The translations under genes were made by a program, and so were the position numbers. From positions 558,001 to 622,000 of the forward strand of contig NZ_JAHLME010000002.1 of assembly GCF_018919395.1 (NCBI RefSeq): 64,000 nucleotides of DNA, in the 5' to 3' direction. The stretch's first letter is position 1, and each line of letters begins with the position of its first letter. A model generated the notes under the pieces. That model worked only from the letters and a program-made list of their open reading frames with translations, had not been told where the DNA came from and ran no database searches. Of this stretch, positions 1 through 7,829 are shown piece by piece. This stretch comes from Geomonas azotofigens (GTDB lineage: Bacteria; Desulfobacterota; Desulfuromonadia; Geobacterales; Geobacteraceae).

Positions 1-17
1 GCAAAAGATCCAGAGGA

Positions 18-105
18 GGGCGAATATTTATTCGCCCCTACAGTGGAAAGATGCTCTGTAACAGTGGATACCGCAGCCTTTGTAGGAGCGAATAATCATT
101 CGCCC
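18..105. repeat. Paired REP-like palindromes, locus A
   Basis: Two palindromes with GGGCGAAT/ATTCGCCC arms lie at 18-37 and about 82-105. They are inverted to each other, so the flanking CCTAC and GTAGG tails face inward and can also pair. The same unit recurs at 26496, 26633, 28898, 28944, 35606, 35654 and 62189. The layout resembles bacterial interspersed mosaic elements built from REP sequences. The rest of the first 118 bases holds nothing else I can identify. Confidence 0.8.
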
Positions 106-118
106 TCCCACCCGGCAA

Positions 119-1213
119 CTATACGTTGAACCTGAAGTGCATGACGTCGCCGTCCTGCACCACGTATTCCTTCCCTTCCAGGCGCATCAGGCCCTTCTCC
201 TTGGCGCCCGACTCGCCGCCGGAGGCGATGTAGTCGTTGTAGGAGATGACCTCGGCGCGGATGAACCCTTTCTCGAAGTCGGAGTGAATCACGCCGGCGG
301 CGCCGGGAGCCTTGGTCCCCTTGGTGATGGTCCAGGCACGCACTTCCTTGACCCCCGCGGTGAAGTAGGTGATGAGCCCGAGCAGTTCATAGCCGGAGCG
401 GATCAGGCGGTCCAGACCGGACTCGACAAGCCCCATCTCCTCGAGGAAAGCCTGCTTCTCCTCCCCCTCCAGCTCGGAGATCTCCGCCTCGATGGAACCG
501 CAGATGGTGACCACGCCGTTGCCTTCCTTGGCGGCGAACTGGCGCACCTCCTCGATGTAGGGGTGTTTCCCCTCGAGGTCGTCCTCGGCCACGTTGGCGA
601 CGTAGAGCACCGGTTTCGCGGTCATCAGGTGCATGTCGCGCAGGATCAGTCTCTCGTCCTCGTTCTCAGGCAGGTCGCGCGGCGAGAGCCCCTTTTCCAG
701 GGTCGTTTTCACCTTCTGGCAGAACTCCACGTCTTCCTTGGCCTTCTTGTCGCCGCTTCTCGCCTGTTTCTCGGTACGCAGGATGCGCTTCTCGACCGTG
801 TCCAGGTCGGCCAGCGCCAGTTCGGTCTGGATCACCTCGATGTCGCGCACCGGCGAGACGCTGCCGCTTACGTGCACAACGTTCTCGTTCTCGAAGCAGC
901 GCACCACGTGCAGGATCGCGTCCACGGAGCGGATGTGCCCGAGGAACTTGTTGCCTAGCCCCTCACCTTGGCTCGCCCCCTTGACCAGGCCGGCGATGTC
1001 GAGGAACTCGACGGTGGTGGGAAGGACCCGTTCCGGGTGCACGATCTCCGCAAGCTTGTCCATGCGCGGATCGGGCACCGACACGATGCCGACGTTGGGA
1101 TCGATGGTGCAGAAGGGGTAGTTGGCGGACTCGGCTCCGGCCGAGGTGAGCGCGTTGAAGATGGTGGACTTTCCCACGTTAGGGAGACCGACTATGCCGC
1201 AGTTGAAACCCAT
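119..1213 (-). CDS. ychF: Redox-regulated ATPase YchF (Obg family)
   Basis: A 364-residue P-loop NTPase of the OBG/YchF family, the usual length. The Walker A motif GLPNVGKST lies near residue 8. The position that is NKxD in GTPases reads NVAE, the change known to favour ATP over GTP in this family. The C-terminal TGS-like domain ends in [11 protein letters not shown]. YchF proteins bind ribosomes and act in translation and oxidative-stress responses. It is the last gene of a minus-strand run prs-rplY-pth-ychF, 18 bases after pth. Identity is very secure. Confidence 0.97.
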   Translation of the reverse strand: MGFNCGIVGLPNVGKSTIFNALTSAGAESANYPFCTIDPNVGIVSVPDPRMDKLAEIVHPERVLPTTVEFLDIAGLVKGASQGEGLGNKFLGHIRSVDAILHVVRCFENENVVHVSGSVSPVRDIEVIQTELALADLDTVEKRILRTEKQARSGDKKAKEDVEFCQKVKTTLEKGLSPRDLPENEDERLILRDMHLMTAKPVLYVANVAEDDLEGKHPYIEEVRQFAAKEGNGVVTICGSIEAEISELEGEEKQAFLEEMGLVESGLDRLIRSGYELLGLITYFTAGVKEVRAWTITKGTKAPGAAGVIHSDFEKGFIRAEVISYNDYIASGGESGAKEKGLMRLEGKEYVVQDGDVMHFRFNV

Positions 1214-1231
1214 GCTATTTCCTTTTGGTCG

Positions 1232-1798
1232 TTACTTCGCGTTGAAGATGCTCATGGCCTTGGGCATCCCTTCCTTTATGGCCATCTCCATGGCGTCCAG
1301 GGAGGTATCCAGTACTTCCAGCAGCTCGTTCATCTCCTCTTTGGCGAAGTTGGTCAGGACGAAGTTAACCACGTCGCCGTGCAGCGGCCGGCCGATGCCG
1401 ACGCGCACCCGGGCGAAGGCGTTGGAGCCCAACTCCTGCCCCAGCGAGCGGAGACCATTGTGCCCTCCGTGACCGCCCCCTTCCTTGAGTCGCACCTTGC
1501 CGAACGGGATATCGAGGTCGTCGTGGATCACGATGAGATCAGACAGGGACAGCTTGTAGAAGCGGAGCGCCTCGGCCACCGAGCGGCCGGACAGGTTCAT
1601 GAAGGTCTGCGGCTTGAGGAGATAGACCCGCTCGCCCGCCCAGTTGCCGTCACCGGCAAGACCGGAAAAGGCCTTCCTGGTGACGGCGATGTTGGACTGG
1701 CTTGCCAAGCGGTCTAAAACCATGAAACCCGCGTTGTGGCGGGTCCATGTGTACTTGGGCCCGGGGTTGCCGAGCCCTACGATAAGTTTTGCTGCCAT
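1232..1798 (-). CDS. pth: Peptidyl-tRNA hydrolase
   Basis: A 188-residue enzyme that releases tRNA from prematurely dropped peptidyl-tRNA. Family landmarks are all present: GLGNPGPKY with the conserved Asn near the N terminus, RHNAGF carrying the catalytic His, FMNLSG, VIHDDLDIPFGK with the catalytic Asp, and a GGGHGGHNGL loop. It sits 12 bases downstream of rplY and 18 bases upstream of ychF, a linkage common in bacteria that points to one translation-linked operon. Confidence 0.97.
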   Translation of the reverse strand: MAAKLIVGLGNPGPKYTWTRHNAGFMVLDRLASQSNIAVTRKAFSGLAGDGNWAGERVYLLKPQTFMNLSGRSVAEALRFYKLSLSDLIVIHDDLDIPFGKVRLKEGGGHGGHNGLRSLGQELGSNAFARVRVGIGRPLHGDVVNFVLTNFAKEEMNELLEVLDTSLDAMEMAIKEGMPKAMSIFNAK

Positions 1799-1810
1799 AA
1801 CGGTCCTGAA

Positions 1811-2398
1811 CTAGGCGGCGGCCTCTTCCTCGGCACCAGCCTTGCGGCCGAGGATGCTGACCACCGGAGCCTTCGGATCGCTCAGGATGGTGGCGCCGAT
1901 CGGGGCGCTGATGTCGCCCACGTGGATGGAGTGGCCGATGGCGAGGTCGACGACGTCGACGTTGATGTGCGCCGGGATGTGAACCGGGAGGCACTCGACC
2001 TCGACGGTGTGCATGGCGAAATCGAGGAAGCCGCCAGCTTTCACGCCAGCCGGGGTGCCGACCAGGTTCAGCTTGACCTGTACCTTCACCTTGTCGGCGA
2101 GGTTGATCTTGTGCAGGTCGACGTGACGTGCGTGGTTCTTAAGGGAGTCGCGCAGCAGGTCGGCCACGATGACGTTAGCGCCTTCCAGAGCCGGCACGCC
2201 CTGCAGGGTCAGGATATGGTTGCGGCCGCCTTCGCCGGCGATGGCTTCGGTGAGGTCCTTCAGGGCGAGCGAGATGCAGATCGGCTCGATCCCCTTGCCG
2301 TACACGACGGCCGGAACGCGGCCAGCGGCGCGCAGACGACGGCAGATACCCTTACCGGTTTTTTCCCTCAGTTCAACATTCAGCACCTGCTTACTCAT
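1811..2398 (-). CDS. rplY: 50S ribosomal protein L25/Ctc (long form)
   Basis: A 195-residue L25/TL5/CTC-type protein. The N-terminal 5S-rRNA-binding domain (about residues 1-95, with the [22 protein letters not shown] stretch shortened here to its key residues [12 protein letters not shown]) is followed by the C-terminal beta domain of the TL5/CTC class and an acidic, Ala-rich tail EEEAAA. It binds 5S rRNA in the large subunit. It lies between prs and pth on the minus strand. Confidence 0.95.
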   Translation of the reverse strand: MSKQVLNVELREKTGKGICRRLRAAGRVPAVVYGKGIEPICISLALKDLTEAIAGEGGRNHILTLQGVPALEGANVIVADLLRDSLKNHARHVDLHKINLADKVKVQVKLNLVGTPAGVKAGGFLDFAMHTVEVECLPVHIPAHINVDVVDLAIGHSIHVGDISAPIGATILSDPKAPVVSILGRKAGAEEEAAA

Positions 2399-2456
2399 AC
2401 ATCCTCCGATGTCAATCTTGGTATTTGATCTTCCAATGACAGTTTTTATTTTAGTA

Positions 2457-3407
2457 CTACACGAAAAGGGAGCTGACGGATTCGTCCTCGTGGATGCGGC
2501 GGATCGCCTCGGCCAGGAGGTCTGCTACGGAAAGCACCCTGAGCTTGTCGGTCTGTTCCGCCTTCTCGCCCAGCGGAACGGTATCGGTGATGACCACCTT
2601 CTCGATGACGGAATTGTTGATCCTCTCGATGGCCGGCCCGGAGAGCACCCCGTGGGTGGCGCAGGCGTAGACGCTGGCGGCACCGTGCTCCTTCAACGCC
2701 AGGGCTGCCTGGGTCAGGGTGCCGGCGGTGTCGATCATGTCGTCCAGGATGATGGCGGACTTGCCTTTCACGTCACCGATCAGGTGCATGATCTCCGCGA
2801 CGTTCGGACCGGTGCGGCGCTTGTCGATCACGGCGAGGGTGCAGCCGAGCCTCTTGGCGAAGGCCCTGGCGCGCTCGGTGCCGCCCGCGTCAGGGGAAAC
2901 CATGACCAGGTTGTCGAGGCCGTCGGCGAAACGGCTCTTCAGGTGGGCCAAAAGCACCGGTGCGGCGTAGAGGTTGTCCACCGGGATGTTGAAGAAGCCC
3001 TGGATCTGACCGGCGTGCAGGTCGATGGTCACCACACGGTTGGCGCCGGCCGCGGTAATCAGGTCGGCCACGAGTTTCGAGGTGATCGGGGTCCTCGGGG
3101 CAGCCTTGCGGTCCTGGCGCGCGTAGCCGTAGTAGGGGATCACGGTAGTGATGGTCGCCGCGGACGCCCGTTTCAGGGCATCGATCATGATGAGCAGCTC
3201 CATCAGATTGTTGTTGGTCGGGCAGCAGGTGGACTGAACCACGTAGATGTCACGACCGCGCACGTTCTCGCCGATTTCGACCATGATCTCGCCATCGGAG
3301 AAGGTCCTCACCTTCGCCTTACCCAGGGGGACCCTGAGGCAGTCACAGATCTTCTCTGCCAGAACCGGATTGGAGTTACCGCTGAACACCCTGATCTTGT
3401 TTTCCAT
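2457..3407 (-). CDS. prs: Ribose-phosphate pyrophosphokinase
   Basis: PRPP synthase of 316 residues, making 5-phosphoribosyl diphosphate from ribose 5-phosphate and ATP for nucleotide, His and Trp synthesis. Seen: the N-terminal [10 protein letters not shown], the flexible loop [18 protein letters not shown], and the PRPP-binding signature around [15 protein letters not shown] place the start at the ATG at 3407. An in-frame TTG directly before it (3410) is better spaced from the AGAGGG ribosome site, so the start is uncertain by one codon. It is the first gene of the prs-rplY-pth-ychF run. Confidence 0.97.
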   Translation of the reverse strand: MENKIRVFSGNSNPVLAEKICDCLRVPLGKAKVRTFSDGEIMVEIGENVRGRDIYVVQSTCCPTNNNLMELLIMIDALKRASAATITTVIPYYGYARQDRKAAPRTPITSKLVADLITAAGANRVVTIDLHAGQIQGFFNIPVDNLYAAPVLLAHLKSRFADGLDNLVMVSPDAGGTERARAFAKRLGCTLAVIDKRRTGPNVAEIMHLIGDVKGKSAIILDDMIDTAGTLTQAALALKEHGAASVYACATHGVLSGPAIERINNSVIEKVVITDTVPLGEKAEQTDKLRVLSVADLLAEAIRRIHEDESVSSLFV

Positions 3408-3507
3408 CAATGCACCGGCCCTCTTTGATTTTTCTTTTATAAATTGGCTGCACGTGCGCCGGTCGCGACGGCGGGGCAGCCTGCATCCAAAACCCAGGAA
3501 ACGCTAC

Positions 3508-3536
3508 TTAATACAATAGTTGCCCCGTGAAGTCAA
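3508..3536 (-). promoter_or_regulatory. Predicted sigma70 promoter of the prs operon
   Basis: On the minus strand a TTGACT -35 box (3536-3531) and a TATTAA -10 box (3513-3508) are separated by exactly 17 bases. Transcription would start near 3500 and give prs a leader of about 95 bases. The prs operon would therefore be transcribed independently of ispE and tRNA-Gln, which lie more than 5 kb upstream. Confidence 0.65.
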
Positions 3537-3646
3537 TCGAAAAGCTTCCATGCGACCCCCCCTCCCCCCTTGCCGGGAAGCCCTCCGCCGGCCTCGCGCC
3601 GGATACTTCGCTCCTCGCGGCAAAAAAGCCGCGCAACAACCGATTG

Positions 3647-3675
3647 TTGACAAAAATCGCTACAGTTAGTAAGGA
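3647..3675 (+). promoter_or_regulatory. Predicted promoter of the PilZ gene
   Basis: TTGACA at 3647-3652 is a perfect -35 box. TAAGGA at 3670-3675, 17 bases on, is a weak -10 box. This would give a leader of about 50 bases ahead of the PilZ start at 3733. The -35 boxes of this promoter and of prs face away from each other across about 110 bases. Confidence 0.45.
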
Positions 3676-3732
3676 TCGTTGACGATAAGAACCCTGCCGA
3701 ACAACACTAGATGTGTGCGAGGAGGATGCGAG

Positions 3733-4146
3733 ATGGAACAGCGGCGTTATCACCGGGTCAAATACAGTGCCCCCGGCGAATTGGTTCATCATGAGATTAA
3801 ATATCGTTGCCGTCTGGAAAACGTCAGCCTGCGCGGCGCCCTGATCAGCGCCGATGAGTGCCTGATGGTGCCTCTCAACGAGTCCTGCAGGCTCACCCTT
3901 CCCCTTGAACCTGGAAAAGAACCGCTCATCATCACGGTCAGCGTGGTGCACTGCTTCTTCTCGATGGTCGGGGTGAAGTTCATCGCCTTCGCCGGCGACT
4001 CCGAATTGAGGCTGCTCGAATTACTGAAGCGGGAGACTTCGGAGCCGGACAAACTCATGCAGGAGTGGGAAAGCCTGAAGAAGGAAAGTTCGGTTACCGA
4101 GGAGGAGACGGCGAGCATCCCCGAAGCGGCAGTGGCGATCTTCTGA
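3733..4146 (+). CDS. PilZ domain protein
   Basis: A single-domain PilZ protein of 137 residues. The start at 3733 has a GAGGAGG ribosome site 7 bases upstream; an upstream in-frame start at 3679 lacks one. The c-di-GMP-binding signature is complete: an N-terminal RRYHR (RxxxR) and NVSLRG (D/NxSxxG) about 30 residues later. The C-terminal 40 residues are acidic and helical. Such proteins are cytoplasmic effectors that change partner when c-di-GMP binds. The partner is unknown and nothing beside it suggests one. Confidence 0.85.
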   Translation: MEQRRYHRVKYSAPGELVHHEIKYRCRLENVSLRGALISADECLMVPLNESCRLTLPLEPGKEPLIITVSVVHCFFSMVGVKFIAFAGDSELRLLELLKRETSEPDKLMQEWESLKKESSVTEEETASIPEAAVAIF

Positions 4147-4168
4147 TCGCCAGCGCGGCGCGCCCCGC

Positions 4169-4540
4169 TCAATGCTTGGTGGGGCGAATCTCCGAATCCT
4201 TGGGTATGCGCCGTTCGTAGGGGAGGCAGCTGTTGATATTGAGCACCTCTTCAGCCAGCGCGAGGCTCTTGTACCTCAGCGAGACCTGTTCCAGCTTATC
4301 CTTTAAACGCAACAGGACATCGATGCTCTCGGTCTTGGCGTATTCGTTGTATAGTTGCATTACTTCCTTGAAAACCGCATCCAGCGATTCATCCAGCGAC
4401 AGCTCGCGTCCGGCTTCCGGCACCGCCACGTCGGGACTCACCTTGGTCCAGTTCTGGCGCACCTCGTCTTTGAACCGGCCCAGCGCGATTCTGTCGATCT
4501 TGTACTTGGCGTTGCCGATCTCAAGGATGCTTCTCACCAT
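4169..4540 (-). CDS. Conserved-looking hypothetical protein
   Basis: A 123-residue soluble, mostly helical protein, convergent with the PilZ gene. I do not recognise the family. It has no signal peptide, membrane segment or Cys motif. The middle (about residues 45-95) has heptad-like Leu/Val spacing suggestive of a coiled coil, and the tail YERRIPKDSEIRPTKH is basic. Codon use matches the neighbours, which supports a real gene. Its divergent neighbour is the riboswitch-led operon, with two palindromes between them. Confidence 0.6.
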   Translation of the reverse strand: MVRSILEIGNAKYKIDRIALGRFKDEVRQNWTKVSPDVAVPEAGRELSLDESLDAVFKEVMQLYNEYAKTESIDVLLRLKDKLEQVSLRYKSLALAEEVLNINSCLPYERRIPKDSEIRPTKH

Positions 4541-4632
4541 ACCCTCTCCCGATACAGCTCAAAATCATTAAAACAAGACGGTGCTACGACCGCCTCCATG
4601 ATCTTAGATTTCGGCAACTACTGGGGAAACTT

Positions 4633-4676
4633 TAGTGTTTTTGACACTAGCATTCGCCTCCAATTAGAGGAATTGG
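4633..4676. repeat. Two adjacent short perfect palindromes
   Basis: TAGTGT-TTTTG-ACACTA at 4633-4649 and CCAATT-AGAGG-AATTGG at 4660-4676. Each has 6-bp perfect arms and a 5-base centre, and the centres are 27 bases apart. They lie between the divergent gene at 4540 and the promoter at 4699. They could be operators for a dimeric regulator; neither is followed by a T-run, so they are not terminators. Confidence 0.5.
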
Positions 4677-4698
4677 CCCCTGAACTTAAAAACCTTCC

Positions 4699-4727
4699 TT
4701 GACAGGGTTCAAGCCTTGAGCTATCGT
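4699..4727 (+). promoter_or_regulatory. Predicted promoter ahead of riboswitch 1
   Basis: TTGACA at 4699-4704, a 17-base spacer, and TATCGT at 4722-4727. The start point would fall near 4734, about 28 bases before the first riboswitch stem. This is the expected layout for a transcription-terminating riboswitch. Confidence 0.7.
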
Positions 4728-4761
4728 TCCACCAAATTTCCCGACACCACATACGATAGAC

Positions 4762-4866
4762 GATAATACTAAACCATCCGCGAGGATGGGACGGAAAGCC
4801 TACAGGGTCTCACCGAGACAGCCGGGTCGCCGAAATATCAAACAGATATTCGGTCCCGGCTTTTTT
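4762..4866 (+). promoter_or_regulatory. GEMM-I fold riboswitch 1, probable cyclic AMP-GMP (cAG-I) type, with terminator
   Basis: The aptamer spans about 4762-4839. It has a CCATCC-GCGA-GGATGG hairpin with a GNRA loop, the conserved GACGGAAAGCCTACAGGG core, and a second hairpin GTCTC-ACC-GAGAC followed by AGCCGGG. The base I align with ligand-contact position 20 of the Vibrio Vc2 aptamer is A, the feature of the Geobacter cAMP-GMP (3',3'-cGAMP) subclass. The 3' side of the aptamer can instead pair with 4845-4860 to form a GC-rich terminator ending in six T. GATA/TATC pairing in the bound form would block that hairpin, so this should be an ON switch. It controls the genes starting at 4950. Confidence 0.88.
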
Positions 4867-4949
4867 ATTGCCCAAAATCCAGCCCCCATTCCGTCCCGAC
4901 TCCCGCTATGACTGGACAGGAAAAGGCTGATACACCAGGAGGAACTGAC

Positions 4950-5222
4950 ATGAACATAAGAGCGTTACTGAGCACCTTTGCGGCAGGAGCAGTTTTCTGC
5001 ATGCTCGGCGTCACAACCGCGCAGGCCGGTTCCGTCGGCGTTAACATCAACCTGAACGGCTATATCCCCGCTCCCCCCGGAGTACATATCTATTACGATT
5101 CCGGCCGCCCCTACTACGTAGAAAACCGCCAGAGGGTTTACCTGAAGGAAAAGGATCACCACGAGAAGGAGCACCACGACCACGGCAAGAAGAAAGGGCA
5201 CAAGAAGCATCACAAGGACTAA
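4950..5222 (+). CDS. Small secreted protein with His/Lys-rich tail
   Basis: A 90-residue protein. The ATG at 4950 follows an AGGAGGA site 6 bases upstream; an earlier in-frame start would put charged residues before the signal peptide. Residues 1-26 form a clear Sec signal peptide (core LLSTFAAGAVFCMLGV, ending AQA). The mature part has a short region with PAPPGVHIYYDSGRPYYVEN, then a tail of about 25 residues made almost only of His, Lys, Asp, Glu and Gly. The tail suggests metal binding or electrostatic contact with envelope polymers; this is inference. It is the first gene under riboswitch 1. Confidence 0.75.
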   Translation: MNIRALLSTFAAGAVFCMLGVTTAQAGSVGVNINLNGYIPAPPGVHIYYDSGRPYYVENRQRVYLKEKDHHEKEHHDHGKKKGHKKHHKD

Positions 5223-5253
5223 ATCTTTTCTCAGGTGAAAGGAGGTTAGCACT

Positions 5254-6186
5254 ATGCGAAACACGACTGTTGCCTTTAGATCCGTCATCATCGCCATCGG
5301 CGCCATCATCGCCACAATGGTTTACCTCGGAGGCTGCGGCGGCGGTGGCGGCGGCGCCAGCACCGGAACCCTCAAGCTCGCCATCACCGACAAGCCAAGT
5401 GACGCCTACCAGAACCTGGTCATCTCCATCAAGGAGATCAGGGTCGTACCCGCCGGCCACGAAAATGCCCCAGACAACGACCCGGCCCTCCCCGTCCTGG
5501 CCAAGTTCAACCCGCAGGAAAAGGTCATCGATATCATGACCCTGCAATTCGTCCAGCAGGCGTTGGGCGAGATCGTGCTGCCGGCAGGAACCTACCGGCA
5601 GATCCGCCTGGTCCTGTACCCGAATCCGAACGGAAACCAGGCTCCGGTCAACTACCTCACCCTGAAGACCGACCCGAATACCAAGATCCCTCTGACCACC
5701 CCGAGCGGTCAGACCTCGGGCCTCAAGATCCTCGGCCCCCTCGAGGTCAAGCCGGGGGTGATCAACGCGGTCATGATCGACTTCGACCCGAACACCGCAG
5801 TGGTGAAGCGCGGCAACAGCAACGAGTACAACCTAAAGCCGACCGGCATCAGGATGATCCAGATGGCCAACATGCTGGACCAGTTCGGCTCCATCATCGG
5901 CAACGTCAGCAACACCCTGCAGAATTGGAGCAGCGCGACCGTCTCCATCAAGCGTCGCGGCACCATCAACGATGTCACGCCGATCGCCTCCGGCCAGATC
6001 TTTGCTGCCTATACCAGCGGCAAATGGCAGGCACCGTTCTCAGCGTTCGTACCGGCGAGTGACCCGGGCTGGAACTACAAGACCTTCATAAGCGCCAACG
6101 GGTTTGCCGTCTATTCCTCGGCTGCATTGCCGGTGGCCCAGGGTGAGGCGAAGAACCTTGGGGAAATCGTCCTCACCCCGCAATAA
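5254..6186 (+). CDS. DUF4382 domain lipoprotein
   Basis: A 310-residue predicted lipoprotein. Its signal peptide ends in a YLGGC lipobox (Cys28), followed by a run of Gly as a flexible tether. Residues about 36-200 match the DUF4382 pattern: TLKLAITDKPSD, then VISIKEIRV, and LPAGTYRQIRLVL. The rest is beta-rich and ends with a carboxypeptidase-regulatory-like section. An AAGGAGGT site lies 8 bases before the ATG. Function is unknown. DUF4382 proteins are common surface or periplasmic lipoproteins in Geobacter, and here one lies under a cyclic-dinucleotide riboswitch. It is 31 bases after the His-rich gene. Confidence 0.85.
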   Translation: MRNTTVAFRSVIIAIGAIIATMVYLGGCGGGGGGASTGTLKLAITDKPSDAYQNLVISIKEIRVVPAGHENAPDNDPALPVLAKFNPQEKVIDIMTLQFVQQALGEIVLPAGTYRQIRLVLYPNPNGNQAPVNYLTLKTDPNTKIPLTTPSGQTSGLKILGPLEVKPGVINAVMIDFDPNTAVVKRGNSNEYNLKPTGIRMIQMANMLDQFGSIIGNVSNTLQNWSSATVSIKRRGTINDVTPIASGQIFAAYTSGKWQAPFSAFVPASDPGWNYKTFISANGFAVYSSAALPVAQGEAKNLGEIVLTPQ

Positions 6187-6198
6187 CGGAAATGAAAT

Positions 6199-6229
6199 GG
6201 ACCCGGTCCTTCTGCAAAGGGCCGGGTCC
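6199..6229 (+). other. Intercistronic hairpin
   Basis: GGACCCGG (6199-6206) pairs perfectly with CCGGGTCC (6222-6229) around a 15-base loop, between the lipoprotein and hemerythrin genes. No T-run follows; the next bases are TATCAATG, then the hemerythrin ribosome site. I read it as a possible processing or stability element, or a partial terminator, within one operon. Confidence 0.5.
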
Positions 6230-6256
6230 TATCAATGAAGAGGAGATGTAACTAGT

Positions 6257-6658
6257 ATGCCTATAATTGAATGGAAGGACTGTTATGTGGTCGGCATACA
6301 AGAGATCGATCAACACCACCAGAGCCTGGTGCAGTATCTCAACAAAACCTATGACCATTTCCGGGAGGGGCACCAGTTGGACCCTTCCGTGCTGGAGATC
6401 CTCATCGACTATTCCATGCAGCACTTCGGCTGCGAAGAGCGTTGGATGGAGAACTCCTCCTACCCGAAGCTTGGGCCGCACAAAGAGGAGCACCGACAAT
6501 TCAGGACCAAGATTGCGCAACTGAAGAAAAGACAGGCGCTTGACACGAAGGCCTCCGTCGAACTCCTCTGGTTTCTCTGTAACTGGGTCACCCACCACAT
6601 ACGCGAAACCGATGCCGACTTCGGCAGGTACCTGAACACCCAGTCCCGACACGGCTGA
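6257..6658 (+). CDS. Bacteriohemerythrin
   Basis: A 133-residue single-domain hemerythrin. The diiron ligand pattern is complete: IDQHHQSL (His near 21), QHFGCEERWM (His56, Glu60), HKEEHRQF (His75, His79) and the WVTHHIRETD motif (His114, Asp119). Proteins of this family bind O2 in the cytoplasm for delivery, sensing or protection, relevant for an anaerobe that meets oxygen. A GAAGAGGAG site precedes the start. It follows the DUF4382 gene by 70 bases and ends just before the second riboswitch. Confidence 0.93.
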   Translation: MPIIEWKDCYVVGIQEIDQHHQSLVQYLNKTYDHFREGHQLDPSVLEILIDYSMQHFGCEERWMENSSYPKLGPHKEEHRQFRTKIAQLKKRQALDTKASVELLWFLCNWVTHHIRETDADFGRYLNTQSRHG

Positions 6659-6672
6659 CAAAGACCTAGCGA

Positions 6673-6776
6673 CAATACTCAACCATCCGCGAGGATGGGG
6701 CGGAAAGCCTACAGGGTCTCACCGAGACTGCCGGGTTGCCGAACTATCACCAGATATTCGGCCCCGGCTTTTTTGT
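6673..6776 (+). promoter_or_regulatory. GEMM-I fold riboswitch 2, probable cyclic AMP-GMP type, with terminator
   Basis: Nearly identical to riboswitch 1: the CCATCC-GCGA-GGATGG hairpin, the GGCGGAAAGCCTACAGGG core, GTCTC-ACC-GAGAC and GCCGGG, with A at the same aligned ligand-contact position. The 3' side can form a terminator with the segment up to 6767, followed by TTTTTTG. It starts only 15 bases after the hemerythrin stop and I see no promoter in that gap. It therefore probably acts on readthrough from the upstream operon, or on a start inside the hemerythrin gene. The paired stem that would hold the bound form looks weaker than in copy 1 (GACA opposite TATC). It controls the gene at 6980. 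Confidence 0.87.
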
Positions 6777-6979
6777 TTCTTCAGCAGATACTGGGGAATA
6801 AAATATACCTCAAGGAAGCACTGCACAAGCTTTCGCTTTTAACAGTTGTGCAGCCCAAAATATTCACCATGCAGCTGTGAAGGAGCCCCCACGTCCTCCC
6901 CCTTTGTGAAGGGGAGACAGAGGGGATTTGCCTTTGATTAAACCTTAACCTGTATCACTGGAAAGGAGGACAACACCAA

Positions 6980-7645
6980 ATGAAAACGATGAAACTTCTG
7001 GCAGCAGCCGTAGCCGCTGTCCTACTGGCAACTTCGGTCCCCCCGGCCTACGCCGGCAAGGAGTCGAGAAAGATCGAGGACTGCGTCGAAGTCGTCAAGG
7101 CGATCAAGGCCATACCCGAGGAGGGGATCCCCCCGATGCTGCTGAAGAACGCCGAAGGGATCATGATCATCCCCGAAGTCATCAAGGTCGGCTTCGTGGT
7201 CGGCGGCAGGTACGGCACCGGCGTCCTCACCGTGCGCGGCGAAAAGGGTAACTGGGGCGATCCAGTCTTCGTGAAGATAGCTGGCGGCAGTCTGGGATGG
7301 CAGATCGGCGCCCAGTCGACCGATCTGGTCCTGGTGTTCAAAACCAGGAAGAGCGTGGACGGCGTCCTCAGGGGCAAGTTCACGCTTGGCGCAGACGCGT
7401 CCGTAGCCGCCGGCCCGGTGGGGAGAAGCGCCGAGGGTGCCACCGACGTGACCCTAAAAAGCGAGATCCTTTCCTATTCGCGCAGTCGCGGTCTCTTTGC
7501 CGGGATCGCCCTCGACGGTGCGGCCCTGATGATCGACGACGATGCCAACGGCGCCTACTACGGCAACCTCGATCCGAGGGCCATCGCCGCCGGCGAGGCC
7601 GCCAAACGCACACCCGAAGTAAAGCAGTTGCTTGATCAGCTGTAA
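6980..7645 (+). CDS. SYLF/YSC84-type lipid-binding protein
   Basis: A 221-residue secreted protein with an N-terminal signal peptide ending AYA (about residue 25) and one SYLF (Ysc84 actin-binding/lipid-binding) domain. Typical landmarks are GRYGTGVLTVRG, GGSLGWQIGAQSTDLVLVF, FTLGADASVAAGPVG and GLFAGIALDGAALMIDDDANGAYYG. Bacterial SYLF proteins are thought to be periplasmic or outer-membrane associated and to bind lipids. AAAGGAGG precedes the ATG. About 200 bases of leader follow riboswitch 2, with no obvious second control element. Confidence 0.9.
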   Translation: MKTMKLLAAAVAAVLLATSVPPAYAGKESRKIEDCVEVVKAIKAIPEEGIPPMLLKNAEGIMIIPEVIKVGFVVGGRYGTGVLTVRGEKGNWGDPVFVKIAGGSLGWQIGAQSTDLVLVFKTRKSVDGVLRGKFTLGADASVAAGPVGRSAEGATDVTLKSEILSYSRSRGLFAGIALDGAALMIDDDANGAYYGNLDPRAIAAGEAAKRTPEVKQLLDQL

Positions 7646-7657
7646 TTTATATCGTGT

Positions 7658-7691
7658 AATGCCGCCCCTCCCCTGCGGCGGGGGCGGCATT
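7658..7691 (+). terminator. Hairpin after the SYLF gene
   Basis: AATGCCGCCCC (7658-7668) pairs perfectly with GGGGCGGCATT (7681-7691). The following bases, TACTTGTCT, are only moderately T-rich, so termination may be weak. Confidence 0.5.
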
Positions 7692-7829
7692 TACTTGTCT
7701 CCAACGCTCCTCGATCAGCCCCTCCCTTTTTTGAGAGCAAACCTCAGCCCGTTCACCACAGCCAATCTCCGTCAAAATCCTTTACACGCCCCAGCCAATT
7801 CAAACAATGCTTCAGCTGTACGGTTGATG

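Noticed and set aside
4660-4690. Sigma54 promoter (TGGC-N-TTGC) near the riboswitch
   Set aside because: TTGGCCCCTGAACTTAAA has no GC box at the required distance; the sigma70 pair at 4699 explains transcription better.
6199-6229. Hairpin as a terminator before hemerythrin
   Set aside because: No T-run follows, and the hemerythrin ribosome site starts 8 bases later.
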